A stretch of 32,819 bases of DNA, taken from positions 1 through 32,819 of the forward strand of contig JANBPT010000514.1 of assembly GCA_027575765.1 (NCBI GenBank). The letters run 5' to 3'. This stretch comes from Tieghemiomyces parasiticus. Taxonomy: Eukaryota; Kickxellomycota; Dimargaritomycetes; Dimargaritales; Dimargaritaceae. Shown here in pieces: positions 11,372-22,610 of the stretch. The notes under the pieces are model-generated. The model did no database searches. It had not been told where the DNA came from and saw only the letters and a program-made list of their open reading frames with translations. The first letter of the stretch is position 1. Each line of letters starts with the position of its first letter. A program made the position numbers and the translations under genes.

Positions 11372-14300
11372 GGCGCTGCGCGTAGTTGGGAAGTCGTAGT
11401 CGGCTTGAATATAACGATGAGAGGATGCAGGGGAATAGGCCGGTGGTTAGGGCAATTCTGTGCGGTTTCAGGCAGCCGGTGGAATGATAGGCGGACCTGG
11501 GTATTAGGAATGGGTAATGTGGCAATAGCCTGGGTATCAAGTGGACATTGCAGTACAAGAATGGTCAAAGTGTAGGCAGGGCAGGATATGCCCGCGGATT
11601 GGGCTACAACGGGCCGTAGGCCTCATGGGTCTCCAGCAGCCTTTCCCCGACACATCTACGGCGAAGCAAACTAGGCCGCCCTCTGTGTGGCAAGCTGTAC
11701 TGAAATTAGCCACCCGCTCCCATGCGCCCAATACGCTACTCTTAGACGCGGCCATTTGGTCAATGGTAGAGGAACGATTCTGCTGGTTCCTTGGGAGGCT
11801 TGCCATTCCGGCTCCATTACAAAAATCCTCAACGGAACACTTTCCAAGCTGGCCCCACCTGGCCGTTTCCCTAACCTGCCTTGATAAAGCCCCACTACGA
11901 CACTACCGCAACCGGTATATATAGTCAATTGTGTGTGTACACACCCTAGTACGTCACTAAATTACAGTATTCGAACGCACGGCCACCACTGCCACACCAT
12001 TTCAGGGTGGGTCTCATGATGAAGGACCTATTCAGTGACCAGCGTCGCTGTATTCCCTGCAGTCTGATCACCACCCACCATGGTATATATAACTAACACT
12101 TTGGACCTACCACTAGGCTTGCACAACCTATAGTATGGAAGCTGTGCCACGATCAGGTCAATTGAAACGCGGGACGACAGTAAATGGCGACGAACCTATG
12201 AGCCCAGTGCTCATTGGACCAAGCACCAACGCGCACGAATCGCCAGGGGTAAGAGAAGGACAGATACACACCAGTCACGACGTAGTGATTGGCACCACCG
12301 TGCCCATATATCCCCTGCTGTTCACGCTGCCAGGAACCTGATCTTCCAGCGTAATCAGCGACCATCCCCTAAGCATCCGTATCTTTCATTTTAAAGCACA
12401 TGTCTACAAGACGCCTCCCATCACCAAGACGAAGTGACCATCAGGGGCGAGAGGGTAGAGTGTACCACATCTAATTTCCATACCGGTACGGACGCGGGAG
12501 AGGAATTATCCTACACTGTGCCACTGATAAATAACGTAGCCCGAAGCCTTGACAGCAATTACCCCGGGGTGGCGGTCTATCCCACCGATGCAGGCACTCC
12601 CTAAAATAAATTTCATATACGCTGCCTTCCCTCCCTCATCATCGCATTTTCAGACCAACCTCTATTTTACATCCTATCCAGCTTCCTAGCCCCAGGGCAA
12701 CTATAGACAATCGCATGTCTCCTCTGCTTTTCTAGCGTCGATCTGTGGCCGCTCACCTGCATCATCCTAAACTGGCAAATCTACTGCAGCCGCCCTCGCC
12801 TCCCCCCCACTGCGCCTCAGTCCTAGGTTCGTCTGCAAAAGCAGCTCGTAGCCGAATCCACCCTGTTCCTAAACAGGCCTTTCTCAAGTATCAACTGGCC
12901 AACAAATATAAGCGGCATGGCTTTATCTCCCACTAGACCTGTTGACACCGCCATGCATACTTTGAACCGACCAAACGGCGATCGCCGACGGCCGCTATCC
13001 GACTCACCTGACCTGCCTAGCATCGCATCCTACCAAACCCGCTTTATCGTCGCTGCCACGGCAACCAAAGGAGACTGGTGATAAAGCAAGATGGACCATA
13101 GCGAACATGACGCGGCATGGCTCCTCTTAAGCGGTTATTTGCACGGGGTTGCTCGCTCCGAAACGGGCACATCTAGAGGGCATGCTGGCTTAACTCCGTC
13201 ATTTTGGGCTGCCCTCCCCCACAGTAGTTCCCCATCTGGTATAGGGGCGGAGAGGGTGCGGTATGCGTGGTTAAACCACCGGCCCGTGGCTTCTGTATTA
13301 TAAAAAACATTGCTGTATTCGTCGTGATCTTCGCTTCTCCTAACCTCGTTTGCTGTTAAAACCCCAACTTTCAACTATCTTTAAAGCAAATACGGCTGCT
13401 GATATCTGTTGACCAGATATAATAGTGAGAATTAATTTAGCCGACGGGCCTTGACCACACACCACAATATCCCTGAACCACTGGTACGGACAAAGGGTAA
13501 ATATCGGCGCCCCATCGTGAACCACCGACTCTGTAGGCCATACTGGTTGCGGTTACTTTGCCGAGTCGATACATCGGGTCGGCGTACACTGCCTATTACC
13601 GGGTACTTCTCAATCCAAGTGTACACCTCCGTCATTTACACTGGAGTGGTCCTGATGTACTGTTCCATACTAATGCTAAATCATGATTCATACCGAACCT
13701 CCATATCATTAAGAACCTTGCCTGAGAGCGTCTTTACCTAATTGGATACCATTGGTGGACTCGGTGTACGTGGCGAAGAAAGCCATGATTGAAAAAAAAA
13801 TACGATGAAGTTTCGAATACGGATCGCTGAATGGAGTGATGGCCCCCTAGTGCTCGGGTAGGAAGAGCCGATGGGTTGGACGACGGTGATTTGTTGGCGT
13901 GGCTGGTTGTCAAAGAACGACAATGGTATACACCACATAACTTCGTCACACCTCCTGAAGAGGAGCGGTAGAGTGATCGACCTGCGACGCGGCTCTGTCG
14001 ATAAAGTAGGGGTGGGCCGCGGCACGACAACCTGCCTTTTTCATTGGCCTCGAATCTACTTGCAATGCACATTAGTGCCCTCATATAGGTCGCCAGGCTT
14101 CCGCCACTCCCTCCTTTAGGATGGATGTTCCACGAGCGAAAGACAAAAGAGGGCGAGGGAAGGAATAGGTGCAGTGTAAGGATCGGCACCAGGGTGGACT
14201 GTATATGTGTCAGGCTGCCCTCCCTAGACTCTGCCTTTCCCTGCTTGATAGAGGGGAGCGGAGCAGGTAATGTAGCGACGGGTGGATCGCGCCTCCGCTC

Positions 14301-14586
14301 TCAGTCGCAGGGCAGCACCATCCCCTGTACATTGCCTCCAGAGTCGCTCTACTTGAGCCAATCCCTGCCATATTAGGGGTTCCTAACAGACCCTGCGTTG
14401 GTCCTAAACGGACAGGCGGCCTGGTTGTGTAAATTGGAGGCCGACAAGGGTGGTGGAAAAGGGTAAGGGGGATTCCCACGCACTCGCGCGCCGGCATGGT
14501 CAGCCTGGAAAGAAAGACGAGACAAGGGCAGGGAAAGGCGCGTAGTAATCTAGGCACCGGGCCCTGGCCCAACCGACCTGGTGGCT
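11372..14586. other. 3.2-kb intergenic region upstream of TAF1
   Basis: I can support no gene. The frames present (for example 11541-11924, 12135-12341, 13091-13303 and the antisense frame 13734-14189) either begin at non-ATG codons or lack any recognisable motif. CpG is common, so this is not decayed transposon DNA. Two similar TATATATA-containing patches occur at about 11916-11923 and 12083-12090, 167 bp apart, which could be promoter elements of unrecognised transcripts. The TAF1 promoter should lie in the first few hundred bases. Confidence 0.4.
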
Positions 14587-14592
14587 TATAAA
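14587..14592 (+). promoter_or_regulatory. TATA box upstream of small secreted protein
   Basis: TATAAA in the context GGCTTATAAAGTAAG, 187 bp before the ATG at 14774 and preceded by a C/G-rich stretch. The leader is pyrimidine-rich and is of similar length to those of the two other small secreted-protein genes. Confidence 0.45.
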
Positions 14593-14773
14593 GTAAGTAC
14601 CCCCCCCCACGTAGCCTCGGTCGCACAACTCCACCCTCTGCTTTTGACCCTCTGCCAGGCACTTTCCCACGTCACCCCCATTGTGCCAAAAGCCACTGCA
14701 ACCTCACGATATCAAATCCCCTAGCACACTTGCTCGCCTCCTCCTTTCATTTATCCTTCGTATCGTAGCTAGT

Positions 14774-14980
14774 ATGGTTTGCCTACGGAATCTTACCATC
14801 ATTTCGGCTGTTGCTGCTTTTCTAGCGGTTGCCACCGCCCGGCCCACTAATTCCGATGACAATACGTCCGACGACTCCACTCCCGCCATACTGCAGACAC
14901 TCGACTCCGGAAATAACTTTGCGGCTACAGAAAACAAAGTTGGCGGCTCCATCTGGCTGCAGCTGCATTTCAATATGTAA
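14774..14980 (+). CDS. Small secreted protein, 68 aa
   Basis: The frame runs on upstream to an earlier ATG, but the ATG at 14774 is preferred because it starts a clean signal peptide: MVCLRNLTIISAVAAFLAVA, with cleavage likely after ATA near residue 21-22. The mature part, about 46 residues, has no cysteine, is rich in Asp, Ser, Thr and Asn (SDDNTSDDS), and ends with an alternating hydrophobic tail, GGSIWLQLHFNM. A TATA box lies 187 bp upstream and AATAAA 253 bp downstream. The overall plan (signal peptide, short polar middle, hydrophobic-alternating C-terminus) resembles the two small genes at 22.6 and 25.5 kb, although I see no nucleotide similarity. No known family is recognised. It could be a secreted effector, a signalling peptide or a wall-associated peptide. 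Confidence 0.5.
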   Translation: MVCLRNLTIISAVAAFLAVATARPTNSDDNTSDDSTPAILQTLDSGNNFAATENKVGGSIWLQLHFNM

Positions 14981-16005
14981 TGGGTACCCCGTGGACCGCC
15001 ACGTAACCCACCAGGCCGGCCGCCACCGGTACGGTATTGACTTGCACCATTCTTGCGTTCCTGAACAAGGTGCACCGACCGCCTCGACCCCCATACTATC
15101 CGTTAGTGGGCCAGTATTGCCCAGCCATTGTGACCATATTTGACGCTTCAGGGATCCTACAGCTACCTCATTATCCACCTTTCCCGCCCTTTTTAAATGC
15201 CACCATGTAATGTAATGAACATTGACCTACAAAATAAACCACCCTCACCGATATCATTTTTGTTGTAAACATCTGTACATTGAACGTGGAAGTTACGTGG
15301 GGCTGTATTAGACACCTTCTTTGCCACCCCGGTGTCATGATCTGGTCTTTGTTCATCGCAACACATCGTCCTACTTAATGACCAAGGTTAGCTTAGTACG
15401 CCCCATTGGGGGTCCTCACAGATGCAATGTCAGCGTAGCGGGGCTTAACTACCGTTCACTAACCTTCGGTGGGGGTCCTTGGTCCGACTATAGGGGCAAT
15501 CTGGGGTCGATGTCCTGATATGTATTAATGTATTCGCAACGCTACGTTGATATCTGCTGGGTATGACGCACGGACAGTAACCCTCCCACCGGAACCGGGT
15601 GGCGAGGAGGGTATCAAAGAGCCCAGCCGGGTCAATGCAGGTACGAAATGATACTGCCGGCGGTTACGCTTGCCATCCCCTGTGTTCCTTGACAGGTTAC
15701 CAGGCAGTTCGCTGGTATGATCTACCCAAGCTGTCAGCGCTAAGCAGGAGGATTGTCGGAGTCAGGGTGGGGAGTCGTTTGGTATTGTTGGACCTTTGGC
15801 GCTAACCCGAGGCAACCCGGATGAGTAATTCGCACTATTAACTCCAATAGCGGTGTGATGTCGGCTATTTCTAAAGTAGAAAAGCCGTTAGAACAGAGGG
15901 GAGGGGAGCGGGTAGCCCCTCTCGCATGTAATTTGGAAGGTAAGCCACGCACTCTATCCGCCCCCCTCCTCTCTATGTGCAAGCGTTCCTGCCGTCATCT
16001 CAGTG
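14981..16005. other. Intergenic region between the secreted peptide gene and HemW
   Basis: It contains the 3' flank of the small secreted-protein gene and the 3' flank of the convergent HemW gene. The short frames on both strands look random and start at non-ATG codons. I recognise nothing else. Confidence 0.4.
15233..15238 (+). terminator. Candidate poly(A) signal of the 68-aa secreted protein gene
   Basis: AATAAA on the plus strand in the context ACAAAATAAACC, 253 bp after the stop codon. It is the first such hexamer downstream. Confidence 0.35.
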
Positions 16006-17744
16006 TTAGGCAATTAACCGCGGGATGATGCTGTCAATCACGGGGAGACCTTTGGTAGTGGGTCTCAGCACCATACTCGTGGGCAGTTCCTGCCACCGCC
16101 GGAGTGACCCCGAAGTGCAGTGGCCGACATCGTCGACAAAGGGTGCTTCAACCCATTCTAGATGGCCGCTCGCCAGCAGTAGTTCTAGCTGTTCGCCATT
16201 AACGAACTGAGGCGGTAGATATAAGAATAATTGCAGGAGGATGGATATCGGATGTGGATTAGTATGCCGATTGGCACAGATGGCCCAGCCGGAGTTGTCC
16301 GAAGGGGGCGGAGGGAGGACGGGGTGTGGAGTCCTAATCAGCCGAGCGTCAATGATATGTGATTAGGTAGATCGGAAGGCCGTCAGGGATCAGTATTATC
16401 CAGCCAGGCTTCTACAGGTACACATTTTCTAGAGCGACAGCCGGCACTTACCTGCCTAATACCCCCGGCGACGCCCGCCTCAGCGGCGGTGTGTCGGTGG
16501 AAGCGCGTCTCTGGGAGGCCCTCCCGCATACGGAGGCTAAACATGAATAGCTCTTCGAGGGTCTCCCGAGGGCCGAGGTCCACAGTACGCCGTAGCCCGT
16601 GGCCGTCGGTTTCACACTGCGCTTGCCAGGCCGGTGGGTGCGGGATACGGTAGGTACGTCGCCGGACCCCAGTGACCGAGTCAGTGATGCGACCGTGGGC
16701 GCCAGGGCCGACTCCGATGTAATCGAGACCGCGCCAGTAGGCCGAGTTGTGCAAGCTCTGGGACGGCAACGAGCAGAGAATCTCCGGTAACTCTAGGATG
16801 GGCGGGACTGGCCCTTTGGAGCCGAAGGCGCTGTGTGCCTGGGACGGGATTATCCGGGCGAAATTGGACACCTCATACTGCTGAAGCCCGTGTTCAGCAC
16901 AGATGGCCACGGTGGTCTCGTACATATCCGAGAGCAGGTCGGGATCGGGCCGCCGGTACCGGCCGGCCTCGAGGTCGCGGTAGAGAGGGGTCCCGCGTTT
17001 CCACGTCAGCTCGTAGAGCGACACGTGCGGGGTGGTCTCAGTGCATGCGAGGGCCGTGCGTAGCTCTTGGCGCCATTCGTTGAGGGTCTGGCCAGGACGA
17101 CCGTAGATGAGATCAAACGTGGTGCGGTTGGGGAACCACCGCTGAGCCTGACCGAGGGCACGGAGAGCGTCGGCCGCCGAGTGGTTGCGACCTAGGAGGG
17201 TTGACAGCGCGCGGTCGTCGAGGGCCTGGACGCCCAGCGAGAGTCGATTGATCCCGATTGCCTGAAAATCACGCAGCTTGGCCACCTCCAACGATGTGGG
17301 GTTGGCCTCGAGGGTCACCTCGACTGACTCGCCGTCCTTGCCGGTGGGGAGTTGGCAATACCGGCGGACCACTTCGAGAACTCGGGCTAGCGTGGCCGGG
17401 CGAGCTAGACTGGGCGTCCCCCCGCCAAAGTAGACACTCCGGACCTGTCGGCCGCGTTCCGGGGCCAGGCTGGTGGCCAGTTCGGTTTCCAGGGCCTGGC
17501 TCATACGTTCGTGGTCCACGGCCGGGTCAACGTACTTGTTGAAGTCACAGTAGGTGCATTTACTCTCACAGTAGGGCCAGTGCACGTAAACGGCCAGCGG
17601 AGGCCGTGCTGGGGCGCTGGATGTTGTGTAATTGCGGTACAAAGAGGTTGGTCGCAACCAGGTTGGTAAACGTACGGTCCGATCGTGCACCAGGGTCCAC
17701 CGGATGGCAGCCCTGCCATTGCTACCCCACCTAAGCCAGGACAT
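16006..17744 (-). CDS. RSAD1: Mitochondrial heme chaperone HemW/RSAD1, radical SAM (2 exons)
   Basis: Radical-SAM protein of the HemN-like family that binds heme and is thought to deliver it to respiratory proteins; it is not a coproporphyrinogen oxidase. Exons 17744-16452 and 16206-16006, joined between codons across a 245-bp GTAAGT...CAG intron, give 497 residues. The cluster-binding motif CESKCTYCDF (59-68) has CX3CX2C followed by XF, the HemW form, rather than the fourth Cys of HemN. Also visible are VYFGGGTPS (104-112), EANPTS, LSLGVQ, DLIYGRPGQT (211-220), YELTWKRGTPL, YEVSNFAR (290-297) and the HemW heme-binding motif HNSAYW (332-337). The second exon supplies the C-terminal domain ending KGLPVIDSIIPRLIA. 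Residues 1-45, rich in Arg, Ser and Trp and poor in acid, look like a mitochondrial targeting sequence. About 30 extra residues (298-330) separate YEVSNFAR from HNSAYW, which is unusual for the family. Confidence 0.93.
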
Positions 17745-18605
17745 GCGGAGTATTGTGAATGAGGCGGATCTGAATAAGGACCGTGAAGAGTGCTAATGCG
17801 AGGTTGGATCCTTTAGGTCCCTAGTAAATGGCCTACCTCCAACTTTCACCGTCTTCACGCGCGGAGCTCTCTACCTAGGTTGTTGGTTTATTAATTATTA
17901 TTATTATTTGACTGCTGACTATCGGCACACAATGTGGTATTCACGACGAGGATGCTGTCGGGCCACGGCCTCATATTTTCGACTGTATGGGAGTGTCCAA
18001 CGGCTTCACTGGCCGAGAGTAGGCAGTTGGTATGCCCGTATATCTAGCTTGCACGTCATCCCCAATAAAAACAGTAATTGAGATTGTAGGGCGGGATATT
18101 ACAGAACTCAGAGGGGTCAAGTTTGTGCGAATAAAGTGCAGAACGACGGACTGCACGCCTTCCCCTGTCCTGGGCAGTACCAGGCCCACAGGGGTACTCA
18201 CTCTGTAGTTTTTCATTTGGATTCTCATTTGCTTCTTAACATACGGAACGACTGGAGAGGTAAGCGATAGTGCATAGATGACCATCGAGTTTGGCCGAAG
18301 TTCAACCCACGCAGGCACCACAGTGAGTCAAGGAATTCTGCCGCGTAACCATGGGGCCGGTTAGCCCCTGAGGTTCGTTTCACCTCGGAGGACCAACTGA
18401 CCCTGAAAGTGCCACCTCGTTAACGGGGCCCTTAAGCAGCCTTGCCCTGCTTAGCCACCCTTCAACCGGCCTTGGTATACTGACTTCATTAGGGCCTTCA
18501 TCATCCCTCTTCCCTTCAGTGCCTACCCCATTCGTTCGTTGTCTCTCGGACCACCCTGTCGCCCACTTCCTACTGCCATTCGTTCGTGACCGCCCGCAAT
18601 TTTCC
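17745..18605. other. Divergent intergenic region between HemW and NT5DC
   Basis: This 861-bp region lies between two head-to-head genes and must carry both promoters. Besides an (ATT)5 run at 17894-17908 it contains a minus-strand frame of 104 codons from an ATG at 18285, with no recognisable motif. A pyrimidine-rich TTCAG at 18514-18518, ahead of the NT5DC start, might be the acceptor of a leader intron. Confidence 0.4.
17894..17908. repeat. (ATT)5 microsatellite
   Basis: Five perfect ATT units in the intergenic region upstream of HemW. Confidence 0.9.
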
Positions 18606-20552
18606 ATGGACCGTCGTCTCACTGGCCTCCTGGGCCACATCCGCTCGGCTGGCCGATTTCACCGGCCTTCAGGCTTGCAACATCCTGTCTCCTTCGGCCC
18701 AGCTTCCCGGGCTACATGGGTGCCCGACGGGCCGGCCGTATCTGCTCGGCGGGCCCTGTCTTCGGCTATCGAGCTGAGCTACCTGACGCAGTACTACCGG
18801 GCCAAGTTTGAACAGGAGCGGTCCCAGGTGCATCGGCGGCCCGTCCAGCGCGAGGACAACCTGCAGGCCGTCTCTCAGCTCATTGATGCACACGTACGGC
18901 CTGACGAAGTGTAAGTTGGCCATATAATGAAGCTAGAAGCCCTCGTAGCCCGGTAAACCTATCCATAAGACCTGCTCCGCTAGCCAGCTAAACCATTTAA
19001 CCTATCAATTTCCACCCACCCCACCCCCTTTGCTTCTCAACGACCGCCAGGTTTGCCAACAACGAAATCCTACTCAACCGGGTTTCGGTCTACGGCTTCG
19101 ATTACGACTACACCCTGGCTAACTACACTGCCATGCTGCCCGTCACCATCTACACCATGTTGCGGGATATGCTCATCAACAAGTTGGGCTATCCGCTAGG
19201 TATGCGATCCTTGCAGTACGACCCCACCTTTGCCATCCGCGGCCTGCACTACGACTTCGAGACCGGCTGGCTGTTCAAGCTGGACGCCTACCACAACATC
19301 CAGGTGGATGGCGTGCACTACGGCCGGGAGACCATCCGGCGGCCCGAGACGGTGCTGGACCGCCACCGAGGAAAGCACGTGGCGCCAGACTACATCCGTA
19401 ACAATCTGCACCATCTCAACGACCTGTTCAGCCTTCCCGAGGCCTGCCTACTGGCCGACGTAGTGCAGTATTTTATGGACCATCATATCCCATTCCACCC
19501 GCGCTGTCTCGCCGACGACGTCCGTGGCATGGCCCAGGTTTTGCACGGACACGGCGGAGTGGGACCCGGTCCACTACATCAGCGCATCATGGAGCGGATT
19601 GAGGACTACCTGGCGCCCAACCCGCGGATTGTGCACTACCTAGAGCGGCTACGTGGTAGCGGAAAGAAGACCTTTTTGCTCACCAACAGCAGCTTCGAGT
19701 TTGTCGACAAGGGCCTCACCGTGGTCACCGGGATGGACCGGTGGATCGACTTGTTCGATGTGGTGATCGTGTCAGCCGGGAAACCAGGTTTCTACAACTC
19801 CAAGCGACCCTTCCGGCGCCTCGAAACCCGGTTTTCTCGCCACGGCAGCGCTGCCGCCTGGTCCTACGTGGACGAGCTGAAACCCGGCGAGGTATACCAG
19901 GGCGGAAACCTCGCCTTGTTTAGCCGATTTACCGGGTGGTCGGGCCACCGTGTCATGTACATTGGCGACCACGTATTTTCAGATCTGCGCGATCCGACCC
20001 TACAGCAGGGGTGGAAGACTGGAGCCATCATTGAGGAACTGACCCGTGAGATTGAGATCCAAAAGACCGAGGAGTACCGCCGAATCCGCCTGTGGATGGT
20101 CCGCCTTGAGCAATTGCTCGGCCAGGCCCAGTCGGCGATCATGCGACTCGATCACGACAATGACCAGTACCGTGGATACCAGGCCATGCTCGAATCCTGG
20201 CGGGACGAACGCCGCCAGGTGCGTCGCGAATCCATGGTCCCGTTCAACCGACAATTCGGGTCGGTCTTTCGCGCCCACCAGAACCCGTCGTACTTTGCTC
20301 ACAAGGTTATTTCCTTCGCGGACGTGTAAGTGATCCTTAGTGTGAGCATGTTGGTATCGACTGACGAGGACTTAAGACAGTAGGCAACCAGTGACGTTAG
20401 TAAGGACGGCTACTAACCCGTAGTACTATCTGACCTACTTTCCTTGGAACCGATATAGGTATACGTCGGACCTTGAAAACCTGGGCAACTACCCCCTCGA
20501 CTATGTATTCTACCCCGAACGGACCTACCTCCCCCACGAACGTATCGAGTAG
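18606..20552 (+). CDS. 5'-nucleotidase domain-containing HAD protein, NT5DC2/3-like (3 exons)
   Basis: HAD-superfamily protein of the cytosolic 5'-nucleotidase (cN-II-like) group, nearest in order and wording to animal NT5DC2 and NT5DC3. The physiological substrate of this group is poorly known. Exons 18606-18910, 19051-20325 and 20459-20552 give 557 residues. Both introns (140 and 133 bp) split a GT|G valine codon, and the second contains a perfect TACTAAC branch point at 20411-20417. Landmarks: PDEVFANNE (99-107), the nucleophile motif VYGFDYDYTLA with D119-D121-T123, FAIRGLHYD, SLPEACLLADV, KTFLLTNSSFEFVDKG (motif II), IVSAGKPGF (motif III lysine) and VMYIGDHVFSDL (motif IV acids). After these come RTGAIIEELTRE-type text (here KTGAIIEELTRE), FNRQFGSVFR and a last exon with DYVFYPERT. 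The in-frame ATG at 18606 is the first after the upstream stop. Its Arg-rich start could target mitochondria. Confidence 0.93.
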
Positions 20553-20754
20553 TCCCGTCCGCACCGGAGTACCGTTTGTGCACTGGACAGGGGTCCTTGT
20601 TTTTCTATATAGAAATGTAGATTGCTATAGTAGCATACCTGCGATATATTACTTGCGAGTTGGGGGTTCGATATGACAAATATTAGCTGTCAAATTTTTA
20701 TAGACCATTGATCAGGATGCCTACCTGGAAAAACACTGCGAATGAGCGCCCCAT

Positions 20755-21100
20755 TGCGGTGCCTATAAACCATACTGGGGCTAACGCGTGCCTACACCGC
20801 CCAGAGCATCTCCGACACCAGCACACCACCCTGCAACCGGCTGCCCGTACTACAGGAGTCTTCCATGCAACCTCTCCCAAACTCACACTGCTAACCTACG
20901 AACTCACGAAGCCTTTTACTTTCCAGAACTACTTCCGAAACCACGAATTCTGACAACCCAAACTCGCTATATGAACCTCCGAGTTTGCCTCAATGAACTC
21001 GCTCTCCGCTTTTTGTCATTTACCTCCTTGTATTGCTGAACAGTGTGTAGCACTTGCCACCTCCGGGTGGCCTTCTACCTCTCCAATACACCCTACCCGC
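20755..21100 (+). repeat. Dispersed ~350-bp repeat, copy 2 (CpG-rich copy)
   Basis: This is the fullest copy and the one richest in CpG. It aligns along its length with 1306-1580 and with the reverse complement of 28665-29012. It reads TGCGGTGCCTATAAACCATAC at its start and CCGGGTGGCCTTCTACC near its end. Where it has CpG (for example CTACGAACTCACGAAG), copy 3 reads CTACAAACTTATGAAA, the pattern expected of methyl-cytosine deamination. The short shared frame reads RYMNLRVCLNELALRF here. A flanking row of small frames is not convincing as a gene. Confidence 0.75.
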
Positions 21101-21849
21101 CTGTCTACTTGTCCAGTGGGCGCCAGACCCCATTGGTGGGTACCACAATGGGGCTTCAGAAGTCGACATGATATATAGGGAAAAATGTTCATGTCCATCA
21201 TTTAGCTCTATTGGTCACGAACTTTACAGTAATTTCATATAAGTAGCCGTCGGCAATTATCAGTAAACAGGACATCCCTCCTAGTCGCACATGGCCATTA
21301 AGTCTTCAACACACAATTAACCCCATAAGTGGCTCCAGGCATGGGACTAGGAGTACGCAAATGTATTGGTACCATTCCTATGCGCCTGGAGCGCACTATT
21401 GGACCTCATTGTTTGGAAAATATTGTGGTAAACTATTTTACTACAGAAGGGGCGGACAGAGCCGAGTTCTTCTGCCCGCCAGCTGGCACCAAAAAAGGCG
21501 AGAGACAATAGTCGTCGAGAGTCGGAAGATGTTCAGCTGAGGAAGAGGACTGTGGGAGGCTAGGTCATGCAATCCTTCCGCAGTGACCGACCAATCCTCA
21601 CAACCCCCACCAGTCGGGCCATCAACACACAAGCACCCATTTTTTAAGATCTTCACGACGAAGTGGGCAGGTCGCATTACCCTCTCCACCAGCATACAAG
21701 CGTTAGCCCTTGGCCCAGAGGATTTCCAGCGGATCAATGATCGAAGTAAGTGTTGTTTATTCCTTAGGGTTGGCCCTCTCCCATCCTACTGCCCAATGCG
21801 TAATGGAAAATACTTTGAATAATTGGCATGTAATAGCTTCAATGGCGGG
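21101..21849. other. Intergenic DNA between repeat copy 2 and the duplication
   Basis: No recognisable gene, RNA or element is present. Frames are 60-100 codons and look random. Similarity to the 24.5-24.7 kb region begins to appear towards the right end, where the duplicated block starts. Confidence 0.35.
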
Positions 21850-22372
21850 CGTTACCAAGTGTCGTCTACCTTGGGCACAATTATATAGGCCGAATGTCGC
21901 CTGCCAATTCATTTCACTTGCTACCAAGTTTACTAATCGTCCGGGCCGATTACTGCGAATTCATCGATTATCTGAAACTTCAGGATTTGAAGTTGAGAAA
22001 CACATAAACGACCGATCCGATGACATTTAATGAGCCTCGTCACAAGGTGGTTCACCAAGGATTATGATAGTCCTACATGGTCGTTCACAAGTTGGATCAT
22101 CAGTTGTAGTAATTTCGACCTTTACTCTGGGCCCCTAACTCAAGCGAAGGAGATCCTTACACTTTCCCGATTAACCCCAGGTCCGATGGCAATCGTGTTA
22201 CTTGGATATCGTAAGGCCCTCAGAGACTCTTCGAATTGAATAGACGTCATTTTATACCAGGTGTGGTATATGTCATGCCGTAGATAACTGGAACGGAAAA
22301 AGAGGTCTGGTTAGACTTATTGGAAGTGAAGATTGCCACGCTGCATACACTTCGGCCGCCTTGTACGCCCCA

Positions 22373-22380
22373 TATAAATA
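22373..22380 (+). promoter_or_regulatory. TATA box of small secreted-protein gene A
   Basis: TATAAATA preceded by CCCCA, exactly matched in the duplicate at 25248-25255. It lies 238 bp before the ATG. The intervening leader is pyrimidine-rich and holds short upstream reading frames (ATGs at 22556 and 22564 that end before 22611). Confidence 0.6.
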
Positions 22381-22610
22381 CACGGTAATGAAATGCGCTT
22401 TCCAAACCATCACAAGCAAGACCTAAATACGTCCACTCTCACTTCTTTACTCACTCGGTAGTGCATTTCGGGTTATTTGCTGCCTGTTTCGCATCCATCA
22501 CCTACACTATACGCCCTCATTAGCACTATTTTGACACAATACCTTAATCTAATACATGCTCCTATGTGTTGCGTTTCTACCTGTACAGTATAAAGTTCCA
22601 GCTATTCACT

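Noticed and set aside
11541..13303. Several 60-130 codon frames upstream of TAF1 (11541, 12135, 12745, 13091)
   Set aside because: Some begin at GTG rather than ATG, none has a recognisable domain, and the composition looks random.
13734..14662. Minus-strand frames of about 150 codons
   Set aside because: Low-complexity Arg/Ser/Pro-rich translations without starts in good context; overlapping plus-strand frames are equally long.
17971..18285. 104-codon minus-strand frame between HemW and NT5DC
   Set aside because: Starts with MVIYALSL and could pass for a small secreted protein, but there is no clear cleavage site, TATA box, poly(A) signal or homologue. It lies in a shared promoter region.
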